Source of the DNA: Oleiagrimonas citrea
Lineage (GTDB): Bacteria; Pseudomonadota; Gammaproteobacteria; Xanthomonadales; Rhodanobacteraceae
NCBI RefSeq assembly: GCF_012395255.1
Contig: NZ_JAAZQD010000001.1
Coordinates: 62,001 to 126,000 of the forward strand
Length of the DNA: 64,000 nt
Reading direction: 5' to 3'
Program-made: the position numbers and the translations under genes
In this document: positions 54,608 to 64,000 of the stretch, piece after piece
Layout of the letters: each line of letters starts with the position of its first letter
Position numbering within the stretch: the first letter of the stretch is position 1
Notes under the pieces: model-generated
Told to the model about the DNA's origin: nothing
Seen by the model: the letters and a program-made list of their open reading frames with translations, nothing else
Databases searched by the model: none

Positions 54608-56095
54608 ATGCGTACACGTAGCTTCGCCTTTGCGTTGCTGACGGCATTGCTGTTCGCCCTGCTGTCGACACCGTCCCTGGCAGCCGATGCCGCCAAGAAG
54701 AAAGACGGCGACATGCAATTGCCGCCTTTCCCGGCCGATGCCCACACCACCCAGGTCACCCATGTGGCCGGCAAGACGGTCAAGTACACCGTAACGGTCG
54801 GCAGCCTTCCGATTCGCAACGACAAGGGCAAGAAGATCGCCGAGGTCATGTACACGGCGTACGTCGTGCCCGGCAAGAACCGACCGGTCACGTTCGCCTT
54901 CAACGGCGGTCCGGGCGCCTCTTCGGTGTACCTGAATTTCGGCGCCATCGGCCCGAAGAAGATCCGCTTCGGCGACGAAGGCGACAATCCCTCCGATGCG
55001 CCGACCCTGCACGACAATCCGGGCACCTGGCTGGATTTCACCGACCTGGTGTTCATCGACCCGGTCGGTACCGGCTTCAGCCGCTCGCTGGAGTCGCAGA
55101 AGCAGACGGTGAAGGATTTCTACAGCACCGATGCGGACATCCACTATCTTTCGCGCATCGTCTACGACTGGCTGATCAAGAACGGCCGCATGACCTCGCG
55201 CAAGTACCTGGTCGGCGAGAGCTACGGCGGCTTCCGTGGACCGCGCATCACCGAGTACCTGCAGACGCAGCTCGGCGTGGCGATGAACGGCGTGGTGCTG
55301 GTGTCGCCCTACCTCGATCCGAACAGCTACAAGAACGGCGAAGTCTCGCCGCTGCCGTGGATGCTGACCCTGCCCTCGATCACTGCGGCGCACCTCGAGC
55401 GCGAAGGCAAGCTGACGCCGCAGGCGATGCAGAAAGTCATCGCCTACACGCGTGGCGAATACGCGCATACGTTGATGCTCGGCCACACCGATCCGGCCGC
55501 TCGTGAACGCATGATCCAGCGCGTGACCCAGATGACCGGCCTGGACCCGACCTTCGTCAAGCGTTCCGGCGGCCGCCTGGACACCGGCGCCTATCTGCGC
55601 GAAGTGCATCGTAGCCAGGGCAAGCTGGGCAGCGTCTACGATTCCAACCTGACCGGCTGGGACCCGTTCCCGTATGCGCCGGAACAGGAAAGCAACGACC
55701 CGATGCTGAACGCGATCATCGCGCCAACCACCGAGGCTATGGTCAACTTCATCACGCGCACGGTCGGCTGGAAGTACGATGGCCGCTACTACGCGCTCAG
55801 CTACAAGGTGAACCGCCTGTGGCACAAGGACGACGACGCCGACAGCGGATCGGTCAAGCAATTGCGCGAAGCCGTCGCCAATGACGGCAAGCTGCGCGTG
55901 CTGATCGCGCATGGCTGGAACGACCTGTCCTGCCCGTTCATGGGCTCGATCCTGGTCGTCGACCAGATGCCGAAGATGGGCAGCGCCAAGCGCGTGCAAG
56001 TACGCGAATACCCGGGCGGACACATGTTCTACACCCGGCCGGACAGCCAGAAAGCGTTCCGCAAGGACGTCAAGGCCCTGTTCGAGGCGCGCTGA
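54608..56095 (+). CDS. Exported serine carboxypeptidase (S10)
   Basis: A 495-aa S10-family carboxypeptidase with a signal peptide (LLTALLFALLSTPSLAADA). Landmarks: FNGGPGASSVYLNFG (oxyanion region), catalytic Ser in VGESYGG, Asp in AHGWNDLSCP and His in PGGHMFY. It removes C-terminal residues in the periplasm or outside. Common in Lysobacterales. Convergent with the PIN-domain gene. Confidence 0.92.
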   Translation: MRTRSFAFALLTALLFALLSTPSLAADAAKKKDGDMQLPPFPADAHTTQVTHVAGKTVKYTVTVGSLPIRNDKGKKIAEVMYTAYVVPGKNRPVTFAFNGGPGASSVYLNFGAIGPKKIRFGDEGDNPSDAPTLHDNPGTWLDFTDLVFIDPVGTGFSRSLESQKQTVKDFYSTDADIHYLSRIVYDWLIKNGRMTSRKYLVGESYGGFRGPRITEYLQTQLGVAMNGVVLVSPYLDPNSYKNGEVSPLPWMLTLPSITAAHLEREGKLTPQAMQKVIAYTRGEYAHTLMLGHTDPAARERMIQRVTQMTGLDPTFVKRSGGRLDTGAYLREVHRSQGKLGSVYDSNLTGWDPFPYAPEQESNDPMLNAIIAPTTEAMVNFITRTVGWKYDGRYYALSYKVNRLWHKDDDADSGSVKQLREAVANDGKLRVLIAHGWNDLSCPFMGSILVVDQMPKMGSAKRVQVREYPGGHMFYTRPDSQKAFRKDVKALFEAR

Positions 56096-56120
56096 GCGCC
56101 CTTCCCTCGCGCCGGCCGCT

Positions 56121-56750
56121 TCAGGCCGGCGCGTTCTCTTCCAGCCAGACCTTCGGCGATTGCACGGCGAACAGGTCGAGCCGTCGCAGACGGCGCGCGA
56201 GTTTCAGCAACGCCTTGTCCTTGCTCAGCAGGACATCGGCTTTGGATTGCAGAGCCAGCTCCAGAAACTTCTGGTCGTCCGGGTCCCTGCAGCGCGGAAG
56301 CGCCTCCGTTCCCTCGTCCACCGGCACTTCCAGGCATCGATGCAAGGCATCGAATGCTTCGATGGCATGTACCCGTTGTGCGGGCGACAACTTGAACAGC
56401 GGATATTGCAGCACGTGCAGGAATTCGTCGCGGCAGGCCGGACTGGTCACCGCATCGCATGCGCCACTTTGCAGCAACTCCAGCAGGGGCCGCCAGTTCG
56501 GATCGCGGAACACGTAGAGATCGAGCAGCACGTTGGTGTCCAGCACCAGGCGTGGCCGCGGTGTCGTGCCCGCGCCGGACATCGGAGGATGCCGAAGCAA
56601 CCAGGCTTCCAGTGCCAGATGGTAGTGCTCCAGCTCATCCTCGTAGGCATCGAGAATGCACGGATCACAACCGCTTCCGCAGCAATCGGACGGCAATGGT
56701 TTTTCGGGCGCCTGCGGACGCGGATCGTCATCAATCGACATACCGGACAT
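56121..56750 (-). CDS. PIN-domain protein with OXLD1-like N-terminus
   Basis: A 209-aa protein. Residues 18-45 hold the Cys-rich signature DCCGSGCDPCILDAYEDELE of the oxidoreductase-like (OXLD1) mini-domain. Residues about 65-200 are a PIN RNase-like domain of the TA-toxin group: LVLDTNVLLDLYV (Asp), acidic Glu in CRDEFLHVL, and RDPDDQKFLELAL (DxxD). No antitoxin gene is adjacent, so this is perhaps a chromosomal nuclease rather than a TA toxin. Whether the fusion is widespread I cannot tell. Confidence 0.82.
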   Translation of the reverse strand: MSGMSIDDDPRPQAPEKPLPSDCCGSGCDPCILDAYEDELEHYHLALEAWLLRHPPMSGAGTTPRPRLVLDTNVLLDLYVFRDPNWRPLLELLQSGACDAVTSPACRDEFLHVLQYPLFKLSPAQRVHAIEAFDALHRCLEVPVDEGTEALPRCRDPDDQKFLELALQSKADVLLSKDKALLKLARRLRRLDLFAVQSPKVWLEENAPA

Positions 56751-56782
56751 TGTACGCAGGCGTGCGCGAACCGTCGTCCGGA

Positions 56783-59050
56783 TCAGAGCTCGAATCGATA
56801 GGCCAGCTTGATCAGGAACTGCTCGCTGTCACGCAGGTTGAAGCTCTGTCGAAACTGGGTCCCGGTCGAAGTCAGCAACGGTTCCAGCGCGTAGCCGCCA
56901 CGGCCATAGACGATGTACAGATTCGACAGAGGCGCGAGCTGATAGCGGTAGCGGATCTGGAAACCAAGATTGCGCAGGCTGAAATCCTCGACCGGCTGAG
57001 TAGTCGCATGCGCACGCATGTCAGCACCGACTTGGTAGGCCTGCCGCATGCGCGCATCCAGACCCAGCGCCTGCAGACGCACGCGCAATTCCTGGCGCTC
57101 GCTCACATTCCAGTTCAACGCCGCGTCCAGCTCCAGGGTGCGGCCATCGAAGCTGCCGACCAGGTTGTCGCGCTGCCAGATCAGCCAGTTCGGCTGGTAG
57201 GTGTACGACACGCCCGGCGTGATGCTGAGGCTGTCGGTGAAGAAATACGTCGGCAGAACTTCGACCTCGTAGCCGATCCGTCCCAGCCCAGTCAGGTCGT
57301 TGCCGCTCACGCTGGCGGACAGATCCCAGGCCCAGGCACCATGACGGGGCAGGCTTCTTTCCGCATAGAGATTCGCGTTGGCTCGTGTGCGCAAGACATG
57401 GTGTCCGCGCGTCAGCAGATCGTCGTGACCGGGCGCATCCAGATTCAGCTGCAGGAAATCGCTGCCTCCATCGCGCCGTTCGTTGTTGCTGATGATGCGG
57501 AACTGCCGCTGCAGGGTCAGCCCCTGGTCGTTGGTCATGTTGATGATGCGCCAGCGCCATTCGTGCGAGGCGTAGACCGACGAGGCGGGCAAGTCGGTGA
57601 AACGACGACGCACTTCCCAATGCACGTAGTTGAGATTGTTTCTTGGAAGGTATCCAAAATCATTGATATCCAATGATTTCCCAAAATGCATGACCAGCCA
57701 CTGCTGCGTCCAACGAGGATTCATCTCGTACTGGATCACCGAGGTCGCACCGCTGCCGTGGGTCGTCGCGCCACGCTGGCGGATGGTGTCGCCCACCACG
57801 TTGCTGGTGACGGTCCAGGCCGCGTTCGGCTGCCAGACATGATCGACGCCAAGCACCGTGGCATCGCGATCCAGAAATGGATGGTCGACGCGTGTGAGCA
57901 ACGCGCCCACGGTCTGGGTCTGGAAGTGATGACTGACACGCAGGGCGTCGAATGTGCGGCCGGCCGCTCCGCTCTCCTGTGCCGACAGCACACCGTAGTG
58001 CGTATCGCCGATGCTGCCGTTGAGCTTCAGGGCACCGGCGATATCGGCCGGTCCGCTGCCGTCGTCGGCCGGACCGCCGACGCGTCGCGTGTAGATCAGC
58101 TGGCTGTTGTCGATCAGCAGGCCGAAATCGAAGAGGCCCTGGTTCTCGGTGAAGAAGGGACGCTTATCGCTGAAGAAAGTCTCCTCGGCGCCGAAGTTGA
58201 CCACCAGATCGTCGCTCTCGACCTGCCCGAAATCCGGATTGACCGTCGCCGTCAGCTGGGTCTGACCGTTGGGTTTCCAGAAGATATCAGCACCGGTCTT
58301 GAACTGGTTGCCGCCATGCACCTGGTCGTGCACAGCGGAAACGTAGGGCGTAACGGCCAGCAACGACTGCCTGTAGGACGGCAGCGTCACCTTGTGGAAG
58401 TCGGACAAAAACCGCGCGCGCGTGAAGCTGGCGGTCGGCCAGGCCATGCGCTCGCCGGTGGAACCGATCACGCGATCGAGATACAGCCCGATGGTGCGCT
58501 GCCCGTTCGTGGCCCGACGCATGGGAGCGATGTACCAGGGAATGAGCATCTCCACGGTCCAGCCTTGTGCATCCTCGCTGACCGCATGCTTCCAGTCGCC
58601 GTCCCAATCCTTGTTGAAGCTGGATTCGTTGGTGATGACTTCGTCGATGACGCTGCCCGACAACGCCACCGTGAAGTCATAGCCGGTGCGCCCGTCCCCG
58701 TCGAAGTCGATCATCACGTTGACACGATCCACCTGCGCCTCCTCGTCGCGACGCGTGCGCTGATGCGTACGCGTCACACCGGGCGGCTGCGTGACGCGAA
58801 AGGCCACTGCCAGCCCTTTCGGCGTGGACAGCACCCAGGCTTCGGTGGGCAGCGAACCGGGCTTGCCAGTGAGCGGCTGCACATCGCGGAACTGCGTGAT
58901 ATGACGCGCGCCAGCCCACTCGCCCGGCGCCATCCGGCCATCGATCTTCACTTTCGCCATCGCGGGCAGTGCCACCAGACACAGACACAACAGCGCATGA
59001 CGCGTACACGTGCGCAGAACGGAATGTCGACTCGAAGGCATACCGGACAC
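56783..59050 (-). CDS. DUF5916 outer-membrane protein with CBM9-like domain
   Basis: A 755-aa exported protein. Signal peptide (ALLCLCLVALPAMA), then a carbohydrate-binding-module-9-like sandwich (about 35-210: KVKIDGRMAPGEWAGA, MIDFDGDGRTGYDF, GWTVEMLIPW), then a long DUF5916 beta-barrel-like region (VNPDFGQVESDD, FFSDKRPFFTENQGLF) ending KLAYRFEL. Function unknown; relatives often lie near transport or peptidase genes. The PIN gene is 32 bp downstream on the same strand. Confidence 0.88.
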   Translation of the reverse strand: MSGMPSSRHSVLRTCTRHALLCLCLVALPAMAKVKIDGRMAPGEWAGARHITQFRDVQPLTGKPGSLPTEAWVLSTPKGLAVAFRVTQPPGVTRTHQRTRRDEEAQVDRVNVMIDFDGDGRTGYDFTVALSGSVIDEVITNESSFNKDWDGDWKHAVSEDAQGWTVEMLIPWYIAPMRRATNGQRTIGLYLDRVIGSTGERMAWPTASFTRARFLSDFHKVTLPSYRQSLLAVTPYVSAVHDQVHGGNQFKTGADIFWKPNGQTQLTATVNPDFGQVESDDLVVNFGAEETFFSDKRPFFTENQGLFDFGLLIDNSQLIYTRRVGGPADDGSGPADIAGALKLNGSIGDTHYGVLSAQESGAAGRTFDALRVSHHFQTQTVGALLTRVDHPFLDRDATVLGVDHVWQPNAAWTVTSNVVGDTIRQRGATTHGSGATSVIQYEMNPRWTQQWLVMHFGKSLDINDFGYLPRNNLNYVHWEVRRRFTDLPASSVYASHEWRWRIINMTNDQGLTLQRQFRIISNNERRDGGSDFLQLNLDAPGHDDLLTRGHHVLRTRANANLYAERSLPRHGAWAWDLSASVSGNDLTGLGRIGYEVEVLPTYFFTDSLSITPGVSYTYQPNWLIWQRDNLVGSFDGRTLELDAALNWNVSERQELRVRLQALGLDARMRQAYQVGADMRAHATTQPVEDFSLRNLGFQIRYRYQLAPLSNLYIVYGRGGYALEPLLTSTGTQFRQSFNLRDSEQFLIKLAYRFEL

Positions 59051-59189
59051 AATCGAAAAGGAAGTGCACGCAGTCTAGGCAGGCTACATGCCGGTGCCGA
59101 CTGGCAGAGGTCATGCCAACCTTTTCCGTCTCACCGGCATCACCGTCTAGTTGGAAACTTTCTCGATGAACACGACCACTACCGCAGAT

Positions 59190-59849
59190 TCAAACCTTCG
59201 GCTCCGCCTCGATGCGCTGCACGGCGCGCCGATAGGCCGGGCGCGCGTGGATCTGCTGCAGGAATCGCTCGATGCAAGGGATCGGTACCCCCACGTCATC
59301 CCGCACGGAAAGCGCTTCGAGGGGTGTGCTCATCTGGATATCCGCCGCCGTGAAGTCCTCGCCGGCGAACCAGGCGCGTTCGGCCAGGGAGCGCTCGACC
59401 CATTCCGCATTGCGCTCCAACCCGGGTTGGAGATAGCCACGGCGCACACGCCCGGAAATCGCCCGCGCCAGCGGACGCACCGGCCACGGCGCACGGTCGA
59501 TGCGATCGAACACCAGCCCCATGACCAGAAAGGGCATCAGCGAACCTTCCGCATAGTGCATCCAGTACGTGTACTCGCGCCGCTCCTCCGTGCCCGGAGA
59601 GGGCTGCAGGCGTCCGTTCCCGTAGGTGTCCAGCACGTATTCGATGATCGCACCGGACTCGGCCAGCACGAGATCGCCATCGGAAAAAATCGGTGCTTTG
59701 CCCAGCGGATGCACCGCCCGCAGCGAAGCCGGCGCCAGACCCGCCGCATTGCGCGCATATCGCCGCAGCGTGTACTCGATACCCAGCTCTTCCAGCAACC
59801 AGACAATGCGCAGCGAGCGCGAGGTTTCCAGGTGATGCACCGTAATCAT
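59190..59849 (-). CDS. Glutathione S-transferase
   Basis: A 219-aa GST with N-terminal thioredoxin-like domain (MITVHHLETSRSLRIVWLLEE, cis-Pro in LGKAPIF, ESGAIIEYVLD) and C-terminal helical domain (NAEWVERSLAERAWFAGEDFTAADI). The Ser after the first strand (HHLETSRS) is the likely catalytic residue, as in Ser/Cys-type bacterial GSTs. Detoxification or unknown. The long ORF upstream to 60806 is antisense to the MBL gene. Confidence 0.92.
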   Translation of the reverse strand: MITVHHLETSRSLRIVWLLEELGIEYTLRRYARNAAGLAPASLRAVHPLGKAPIFSDGDLVLAESGAIIEYVLDTYGNGRLQPSPGTEERREYTYWMHYAEGSLMPFLVMGLVFDRIDRAPWPVRPLARAISGRVRRGYLQPGLERNAEWVERSLAERAWFAGEDFTAADIQMSTPLEALSVRDDVGVPIPCIERFLQQIHARPAYRRAVQRIEAEPKV

Positions 59850-59975
59850 GAAAAGCGTCCTTCGAGACATGCGCAGACCCTGCGCCGTGCAGGGTTCGCG
59901 CCACGTTAGCAGGCTGAAGCATTCGCGCACATGCGCTACCGTATGCCTCCAACGACGAACCGGAACCCGCACCTC

Positions 59976-60914
59976 ATGCAGTCCGAAAACGGCATTCACA
60001 CCATCGACACGGGCTTTCATCGTCCACGATTCGATGCAGCCTACCTGCTGGTGGAAAACGACCGAGGCGCATTCATCGATTGCGGAACCAACCATTCCGT
60101 GCCGCGCATGCTCGATGCGCTCGACCGGGCCGGCCTGCAACCGGAACAGGTCGACTGGCTGATTCTCACCCACGTGCATCTCGATCACGCCGGCGGCGCG
60201 GGTGAACTGATGGCGAAGCTGCCGAATGCGAAGCTGGTCGTGCATCCTCGCGGCGCACGGCACATGATCGACCCGAGCAAACTCTGGGCCGGTGCCAGCG
60301 CTGTCTATGGTGAGGCCGTCATGGAGCGCGACTACGGGCGCCTGAGGCCGGTGCCCGCCGAACGCGTGGTCGAGGCCGAAGACGGATACGTGGTGGAATT
60401 CACTGGCCGTCCGTTGATGTGCCTGGATACGCCCGGTCATGCGCGTCACCACAACGCGGTCTGGGACCCGCACAGTCGCTGCTGTTTCACCGGCGATACG
60501 TTCGGCCTTTCCTACCGCGACCTGGATACCGAGGCCGGTCCTTTCATCCTGCCGACCACTTCGCCGGTGCAGTTCGACCCGGATGCACTGCACGCATCGA
60601 TCGAACGCCTTCGCGCCCTGCAGCCGCAGGCGATGTATCCGACTCATTTCGGGCGCATCGAGGACGTCGAAAGGCTGGCACGCGACCTGCACGAACAGAT
60701 CGATGCCATGGTCGTCATCGCGCTGGCTTGCGACGAACATCCGGACCGTCATCGGGCGCTGGTCGATGCCTTCGGTGAACTGTACGCACGCCGCGCAGCG
60801 CGGCATGGCTGGACCGGCGGCCGCGACCTGCTGCTGGAACTGCTCGACGTCGACATCGAGCTCAACGCCCAGGGACTGGAAGTCTGGCTGGACCGCCTCA
60901 AGCGCGATCGATAA
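59976..60914 (+). CDS. MBL-fold metallo-hydrolase
   Basis: About 312 aa with the metallo-beta-lactamase zinc motif THVHLDHAGG, later ligands in TPGHARHHNAV (His), FTGDTFG (Asp) and TTSPVQ/PTHFG (His). A longer C-terminal helical part (from about 225) is unlike glyoxalase II. Substrate unknown; resembles RNase Z-unrelated MBL esterase/lactonase-like proteins. Start at 59976 (MQSENG) is preferred but 59931 is possible, as neither has a clear ribosome-binding site. Confidence 0.85.
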   Translation: MQSENGIHTIDTGFHRPRFDAAYLLVENDRGAFIDCGTNHSVPRMLDALDRAGLQPEQVDWLILTHVHLDHAGGAGELMAKLPNAKLVVHPRGARHMIDPSKLWAGASAVYGEAVMERDYGRLRPVPAERVVEAEDGYVVEFTGRPLMCLDTPGHARHHNAVWDPHSRCCFTGDTFGLSYRDLDTEAGPFILPTTSPVQFDPDALHASIERLRALQPQAMYPTHFGRIEDVERLARDLHEQIDAMVVIALACDEHPDRHRALVDAFGELYARRAARHGWTGGRDLLLELLDVDIELNAQGLEVWLDRLKRDR

Positions 60915-60920
60915 TGCGGT

Positions 60921-61268
60921 TCAGGACATCCGCGTACCGTTGGGTACCGGACGTTCCAGCGTGGTGATCACGACGCCAGCCTCGGTCTCGAAGCCGGTGA
61001 GCAGGAACTGCGAGCGGACCGGACCGATCTGCTTTTCGGGGAAATTGATAACCCCGACGATCTGCCGCCCGACCAGATCTTCGGGTGCGTACAGTGCCGT
61101 GACCTGGGCGCTGGTCTTCTTCTCGCCATACGGTCCAAAATCCACCCACAGACGGTATGCCGGCTTGCGTGCCTCGGGAAACGCCTCCACGCGCGTGACC
61201 GTGCCTGCGACCAGCAGCACACGCTGGAAATCCGACCATTCGATCGTCTCGACCTGCATCGTGCTCAT
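60921..61268 (-). CDS. CsaA-like tRNA-binding protein
   Basis: A 115-aa single OB-fold protein of the CsaA/EMAP-II tRNA-binding family: [29 protein letters not shown] and [21 protein letters not shown]. CsaA has been described as export-related chaperone and tRNA-binding protein. Start at 61268 overlaps the stop of the FAD oxidoreductase (ATGA), so they are coupled. Confidence 0.87.
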   Translation of the reverse strand: MSTMQVETIEWSDFQRVLLVAGTVTRVEAFPEARKPAYRLWVDFGPYGEKKTSAQVTALYAPEDLVGRQIVGVINFPEKQIGPVRSQFLLTGFETEAGVVITTLERPVPNGTRMS

Positions 61269-62557
61269 CGTCGTTCCCGTGCATCCTTCCACGCATCGCG
61301 CAGCTGCAGCCACAAGTAGCTGGCCTGCGCAGCAAGATAGCCCAGCGGGCGCCAGGCCGACACCAGGCCATAACGGTGAAAAGTCTCCCAGTCCCGGTCA
61401 TCCCCGGCAATGGCCGCGGCCAGCAATTCGCCGGCCACGCACGTCGGGGCAAGGCCATGGCCGCCGAAAGCCTGCGCCCACCACAATCCCTCTCCGTCAC
61501 CGCCGACCTGCGGCATCTCGTGCCGCGCATAACTCATCAAGCCGGACCAGGCGTAGTCGATGCGTGCATGGGCGAGCTGCGGATAGACACGGGCCAGATC
61601 GCGACGGAGAAGTCTCTTGACGTCTTCCGGAGAGCGGTTGCGAATGGAGATGCGACCGCCCCAGAGCAGCCGATCGTCCCTCAGCTTGCGGTAGTAGTCG
61701 AAGGCGAAACGCGTGTCGTATACAGCGCTTTCCGTGGCGATGGTGTCGTGCAGTGCCGCGCCGAGCGGTTCGGTCACCATCACGTAGGTGGCGATAGGCA
61801 GCACGGCACGATCCACTTGCGGTTGCAGACCGGACAGATAGCCGCCGCAGGCCAGCACGACCTGGGGCGCACGGAGCTCACCTTCGTCGGTGCGCACGAC
61901 CCAGGCCTCGCCCTCGCGCGTCAGCGAAACTGCCCGACTGTGTTCGTGGATGGTCACGCCCTGTTTTACCGCGGCGCGCGCGAGTCCCCGCGCGTATTTC
62001 AACGGGTGCAGATGCAATGCATTGCGCTCGAACAATGCGTCGGTATAGCGGCGCGTGCGCAACTGCTCACGCAACACGGCCTGAGGCACCCATGTCCACT
62101 CGGTATCGAAATGGCGAGCCAGCAGCCGCTGCCGGTCCAGCAGTCGCCGTGGATCGCTGAACCAGTTGGCCCAGAGCACGCCGGCATCGACCGTGTCGCA
62201 ATCGATGTCGTATTCGGCTATCCGTCCTCGGATCCTTCGAACGGCCTCGACCGTGCGCAGAAAAAGTGCCTTTGCGGCTTGTGCACCGAGCTGATTCAGC
62301 AGGGCCTGCTCGCCAAGGGAGTAGCCGGCGAACACGAATCCGCCATTGCGCCCGGAGGCGCCGAAACCGATCCGCTCGCTTTCCAGCAGACAGACATCGC
62401 GGACGCCTCGCTCGGCCAGACCGAGCGCCGTATTGAGGCCGGCAAATCCGCCGCCGACCACGATCACACTGGCATCGCGGCACCCCTGCAGCGGTTCGTA
62501 CACGGGAACGTCTGCCGCCGTGGCTTGATAATACGAAAGCGTGGCGTCTTCGTTCAT
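61265..62557 (-). CDS. FAD-dependent amine/amino-acid oxidoreductase (DAO family)
   Basis: A 430-aa DAO-family oxidoreductase with dinucleotide-binding [17 protein letters not shown], then [16 protein letters not shown] and C-terminal GGHGLAPT. It is most like gamma-glutamylputrescine oxidase (PuuB) and related polyamine/amine oxidases, a possible link to the putrescine made by aguA/aguB elsewhere in the window, although not in the same operon. Start at 62557 (MNEDAT). Confidence 0.85.
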   Translation of the reverse strand: MNEDATLSYYQATAADVPVYEPLQGCRDASVIVVGGGFAGLNTALGLAERGVRDVCLLESERIGFGASGRNGGFVFAGYSLGEQALLNQLGAQAAKALFLRTVEAVRRIRGRIAEYDIDCDTVDAGVLWANWFSDPRRLLDRQRLLARHFDTEWTWVPQAVLREQLRTRRYTDALFERNALHLHPLKYARGLARAAVKQGVTIHEHSRAVSLTREGEAWVVRTDEGELRAPQVVLACGGYLSGLQPQVDRAVLPIATYVMVTEPLGAALHDTIATESAVYDTRFAFDYYRKLRDDRLLWGGRISIRNRSPEDVKRLLRRDLARVYPQLAHARIDYAWSGLMSYARHEMPQVGGDGEGLWWAQAFGGHGLAPTCVAGELLAAAIAGDDRDWETFHRYGLVSAWRPLGYLAAQASYLWLQLRDAWKDARERR

Positions 62558-62628
62558 GCGGACACCTCTGGCCTGATCCGCTCCGCGGCATAGCGGTTCA
62601 CGGGAAAGATGCGCGGTGACGAACGCGC

Positions 62629-63501
62629 TCAGTGATCGGCGAGCACTTCGTGCACGGCCGACGCCAGCTCCGGATCGCGCAGCGCAAGATGCAGCGTCGC
62701 GCGCACCAGGCCGCGCTTGTTGCCACAATCGAAACGTTGTCCCTGGAAACGGTAGGCCAGCACGCTCTGCTGATGCAGCAGGCCCTCGATCGCATCGGTC
62801 AGCTGGATCTCGCCGCCGCTGCCGGGACGTGTCTGCTCGAGCAAATCGAAAATACGACTCGGCAGGACATAGCGTCCGACCACGCCGAGATTGCTCGGTG
62901 CATCCTCGGGATTCGGTTTCTCGACCATGTGGCGAATCTTGGCCGCACGTTCATCGACCTCGTCACCGGTCGCGACGATGCCGTACTTGTGGGTCTGGTC
63001 GTTCGGCACTTCCTCGACCGCGATCACGCCAGCGTCATGCGTCAGCGCGGCCTCGGCCATCTGGCCCAGCGCGCCCACGCCGTCATGCAGAATCAAATCG
63101 TCGGGCAGCATCACGCCGAACGGCTCGTCGCCCACTACCGGCTTGGCGCAGAGTACGGCATGCCCCAGCCCCAGGGCCTCCGGCTGCGTGACGAAGATCG
63201 CGCGGACATGCGAGGGAAGCGTGCTGCGCACCAGTGCCAAAAGCGCATCCTTGCCCTTTTCCTCGAGCTTGGCCTCCAGCTCGTAGGCCTTGTCGAAGTA
63301 GTCGGCGATGGCGTGCTTGTAGCGATTGGTGACGAAGATCAGCGTATCGGCACCGGCATCGACGGCTTCGTCCACGGCGTACTGGATCAGCGGACGGTCC
63401 AGTACCGGCAGCATTTCCTTGGCCACGACCTTGGTCGCGGGAAGGAAACGGGTGCCTAGACCGGCCACGGGAAAGACGACTTTGCGCAAACGCTTGCTCA
63501 T
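62629..63501 (-). CDS. galU: UTP-glucose-1-phosphate uridylyltransferase
   Basis: A 290-aa GalU producing UDP-glucose: VVFPVAGLGTRFLPATKVVAKEMLPV (nucleotide-binding G-x-G-T-R and Lys), KPVVGDEPFGVMLPDD and VEKPNPEDAPSNLGVVGRYVL. The start overlaps the end of the upstream dehydratase gene by 4 bp, so both belong to an envelope-polysaccharide operon. Confidence 0.95.
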   Translation of the reverse strand: MSKRLRKVVFPVAGLGTRFLPATKVVAKEMLPVLDRPLIQYAVDEAVDAGADTLIFVTNRYKHAIADYFDKAYELEAKLEEKGKDALLALVRSTLPSHVRAIFVTQPEALGLGHAVLCAKPVVGDEPFGVMLPDDLILHDGVGALGQMAEAALTHDAGVIAVEEVPNDQTHKYGIVATGDEVDERAAKIRHMVEKPNPEDAPSNLGVVGRYVLPSRIFDLLEQTRPGSGGEIQLTDAIEGLLHQQSVLAYRFQGQRFDCGNKRGLVRATLHLALRDPELASAVHEVLADH

Positions 63502-64000
63502 GCGGCTCCTTCATTTTCTGCAGGGTGCAACGGCACGACGTTGTCGGATGCCGGTGTTTCATTCCAGCGGAACTCCGGAAGCAGATGCGAGATGAGATCC
63601 TGCATGGTGTCCTCGTCGCAGTCGCGCACGGACTTCTCGAGTTGGTCCAGCTGCGCACAGAGAAGCTCCCAGGCCATCTCGCGCGAGCGAGCCAGGAAGA
63701 TCTTCGCATGCGTGGTCGCGCAATATTCCTCGCGCGCGTGGAACAACTCCTCGAACAGCTTTTCACCGGGGCGCAGGCCGGTGAACACGATCGGCACATC
63801 CTCTCCGGGTTCCTTGCCCGCCAACCGGATCATCTGCTCGGCCAGATCGCGAATGCGGATCGGTTCGCCCATGTCCAGCGCGAAGATCTCGCCCCCCTGC
63901 CCCAGCGCCGAGGCCTGCAGAATCAGCTGGCAAGCTTCGGGAATGGTCATGAAGTAACGCGAGATCTCCGGATGCGTCACCGTGACCGGTCCGCCCTTGC
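63498..64000 (-). CDS. Nucleotide-sugar dehydratase/epimerase (CapD/WbpM-like), 3' part
   Basis: The C-terminal part of a gene running out of the right edge; the start is not in the window. Visible residues match CapD/FlaA1/WbpM-type 4,6-dehydratases: GGPVTVTHPEISRYFMTIPEA, LDMGEPIRIRDLAEQMI and FTGLRPGEKLFEELF. These enzymes act on UDP-GlcNAc-type sugars for lipopolysaccharide or capsule. It is co-transcribed with galU, with a 4-bp overlap. Confidence 0.92.
   Translation of the reverse strand, partial: KGGPVTVTHPEISRYFMTIPEACQLILQASALGQGGEIFALDMGEPIRIRDLAEQMIRLAGKEPGEDVPIVFTGLRPGEKLFEELFHAREEYCATTHAKIFLARSREMAWELLCAQLDQLEKSVRDCDEDTMQDLISHLLPEFRWNETPASDNVVPLHPAENEGAA

Noticed and set aside
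59850-60806. Long N-terminal extension of the GST ORF on the minus strand
   Set aside because: It is antisense to the MBL hydrolase gene; the GST family N-terminus fits the ATG at 59849.

Overview
The window (64 kb) looks like the replication-terminus region of a gammaproteobacterial chromosome, most likely order Lysobacterales (Xanthomonadales), Rhodanobacteraceae-like. This is inferred from protein character (41-residue zinc-free L36, divergent rluC-rne, SelO, AguA/AguB, DUF5916 protein, GalU next to a CapD/WbpM-type enzyme) and from high GC in the right half. A near-perfect dif site (2874-2901) lies near the left end, and FtsK-orienting GGGNAGGG octamers change strand across it.

Left edge (1-3.4 kb): a divergent tyrosine recombinase and KfrA-like coiled-coil protein with a 7-bp-arm inverted repeat between them, then about 630 bp of IS-end-like repeats without a transposase, then dif, then an AT-rich spacer. 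This is a mobile-element landing zone at the terminus.

3.4-25.8 kb: ten genes on one strand form a nonribosomal peptide cluster: type II thioesterase, A-T protein, MbtH-like protein, NTF2/SnoaL-like protein, class IV aminotransferase, C-A-T-C-A-T synthetase, a 4-hydroxymandelate synthase/HPPD-family dioxygenase, a two-domain protein (DUF6875-like plus YbaK-type tRNA-editing domain), a TubC-docked C-A-T-C-A-T-TE synthetase and an MFS exporter. Five A and five T domains suggest a five-building-block product. The A domain of module 3 has Gly where the Asp that binds the amino group should be, and an altered A5 motif (YGSSE). With a mandelate-forming enzyme in the same cluster, this suggests an alpha-hydroxy (or keto) acid such as (4-hydroxy)mandelate is built in, giving a depsipeptide-like product. 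I do not recognise this cluster as a known one.

26.2-31 kb: a PAS-GGDEF-EAL-REC protein, then on the other strand a sensor kinase/response regulator pair and a small membrane protein. GC content rises sharply inside the EAL gene (about 27.3-27.9 kb), a possible edge of the acquired or recombined segment.

31-64 kb: high-GC, mostly core genome: LysR regulator, rpmJ (too short for most ORF callers), agmatine degradation (aguA, aguB) around a PEBP-like protein, TraB-like protein, two small cytochromes c, nfuA, phhB, rluC, rne, an MpaB-family protein, thpR, an OmpA-like lipoprotein, a GltS-like FMN protein, selO, an RsuA-like enzyme with an RsmC-like methyltransferase, NfeD/slipin, sulfotransferase, S10 peptidase, a PIN protein with an OXLD1-like N-terminus, DUF5916 protein, GST, MBL hydrolase, CsaA-like protein, FAD oxidoreductase, galU and a truncated nucleotide-sugar dehydratase at the right edge. 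No tRNA, rRNA or CRISPR array was recognised.
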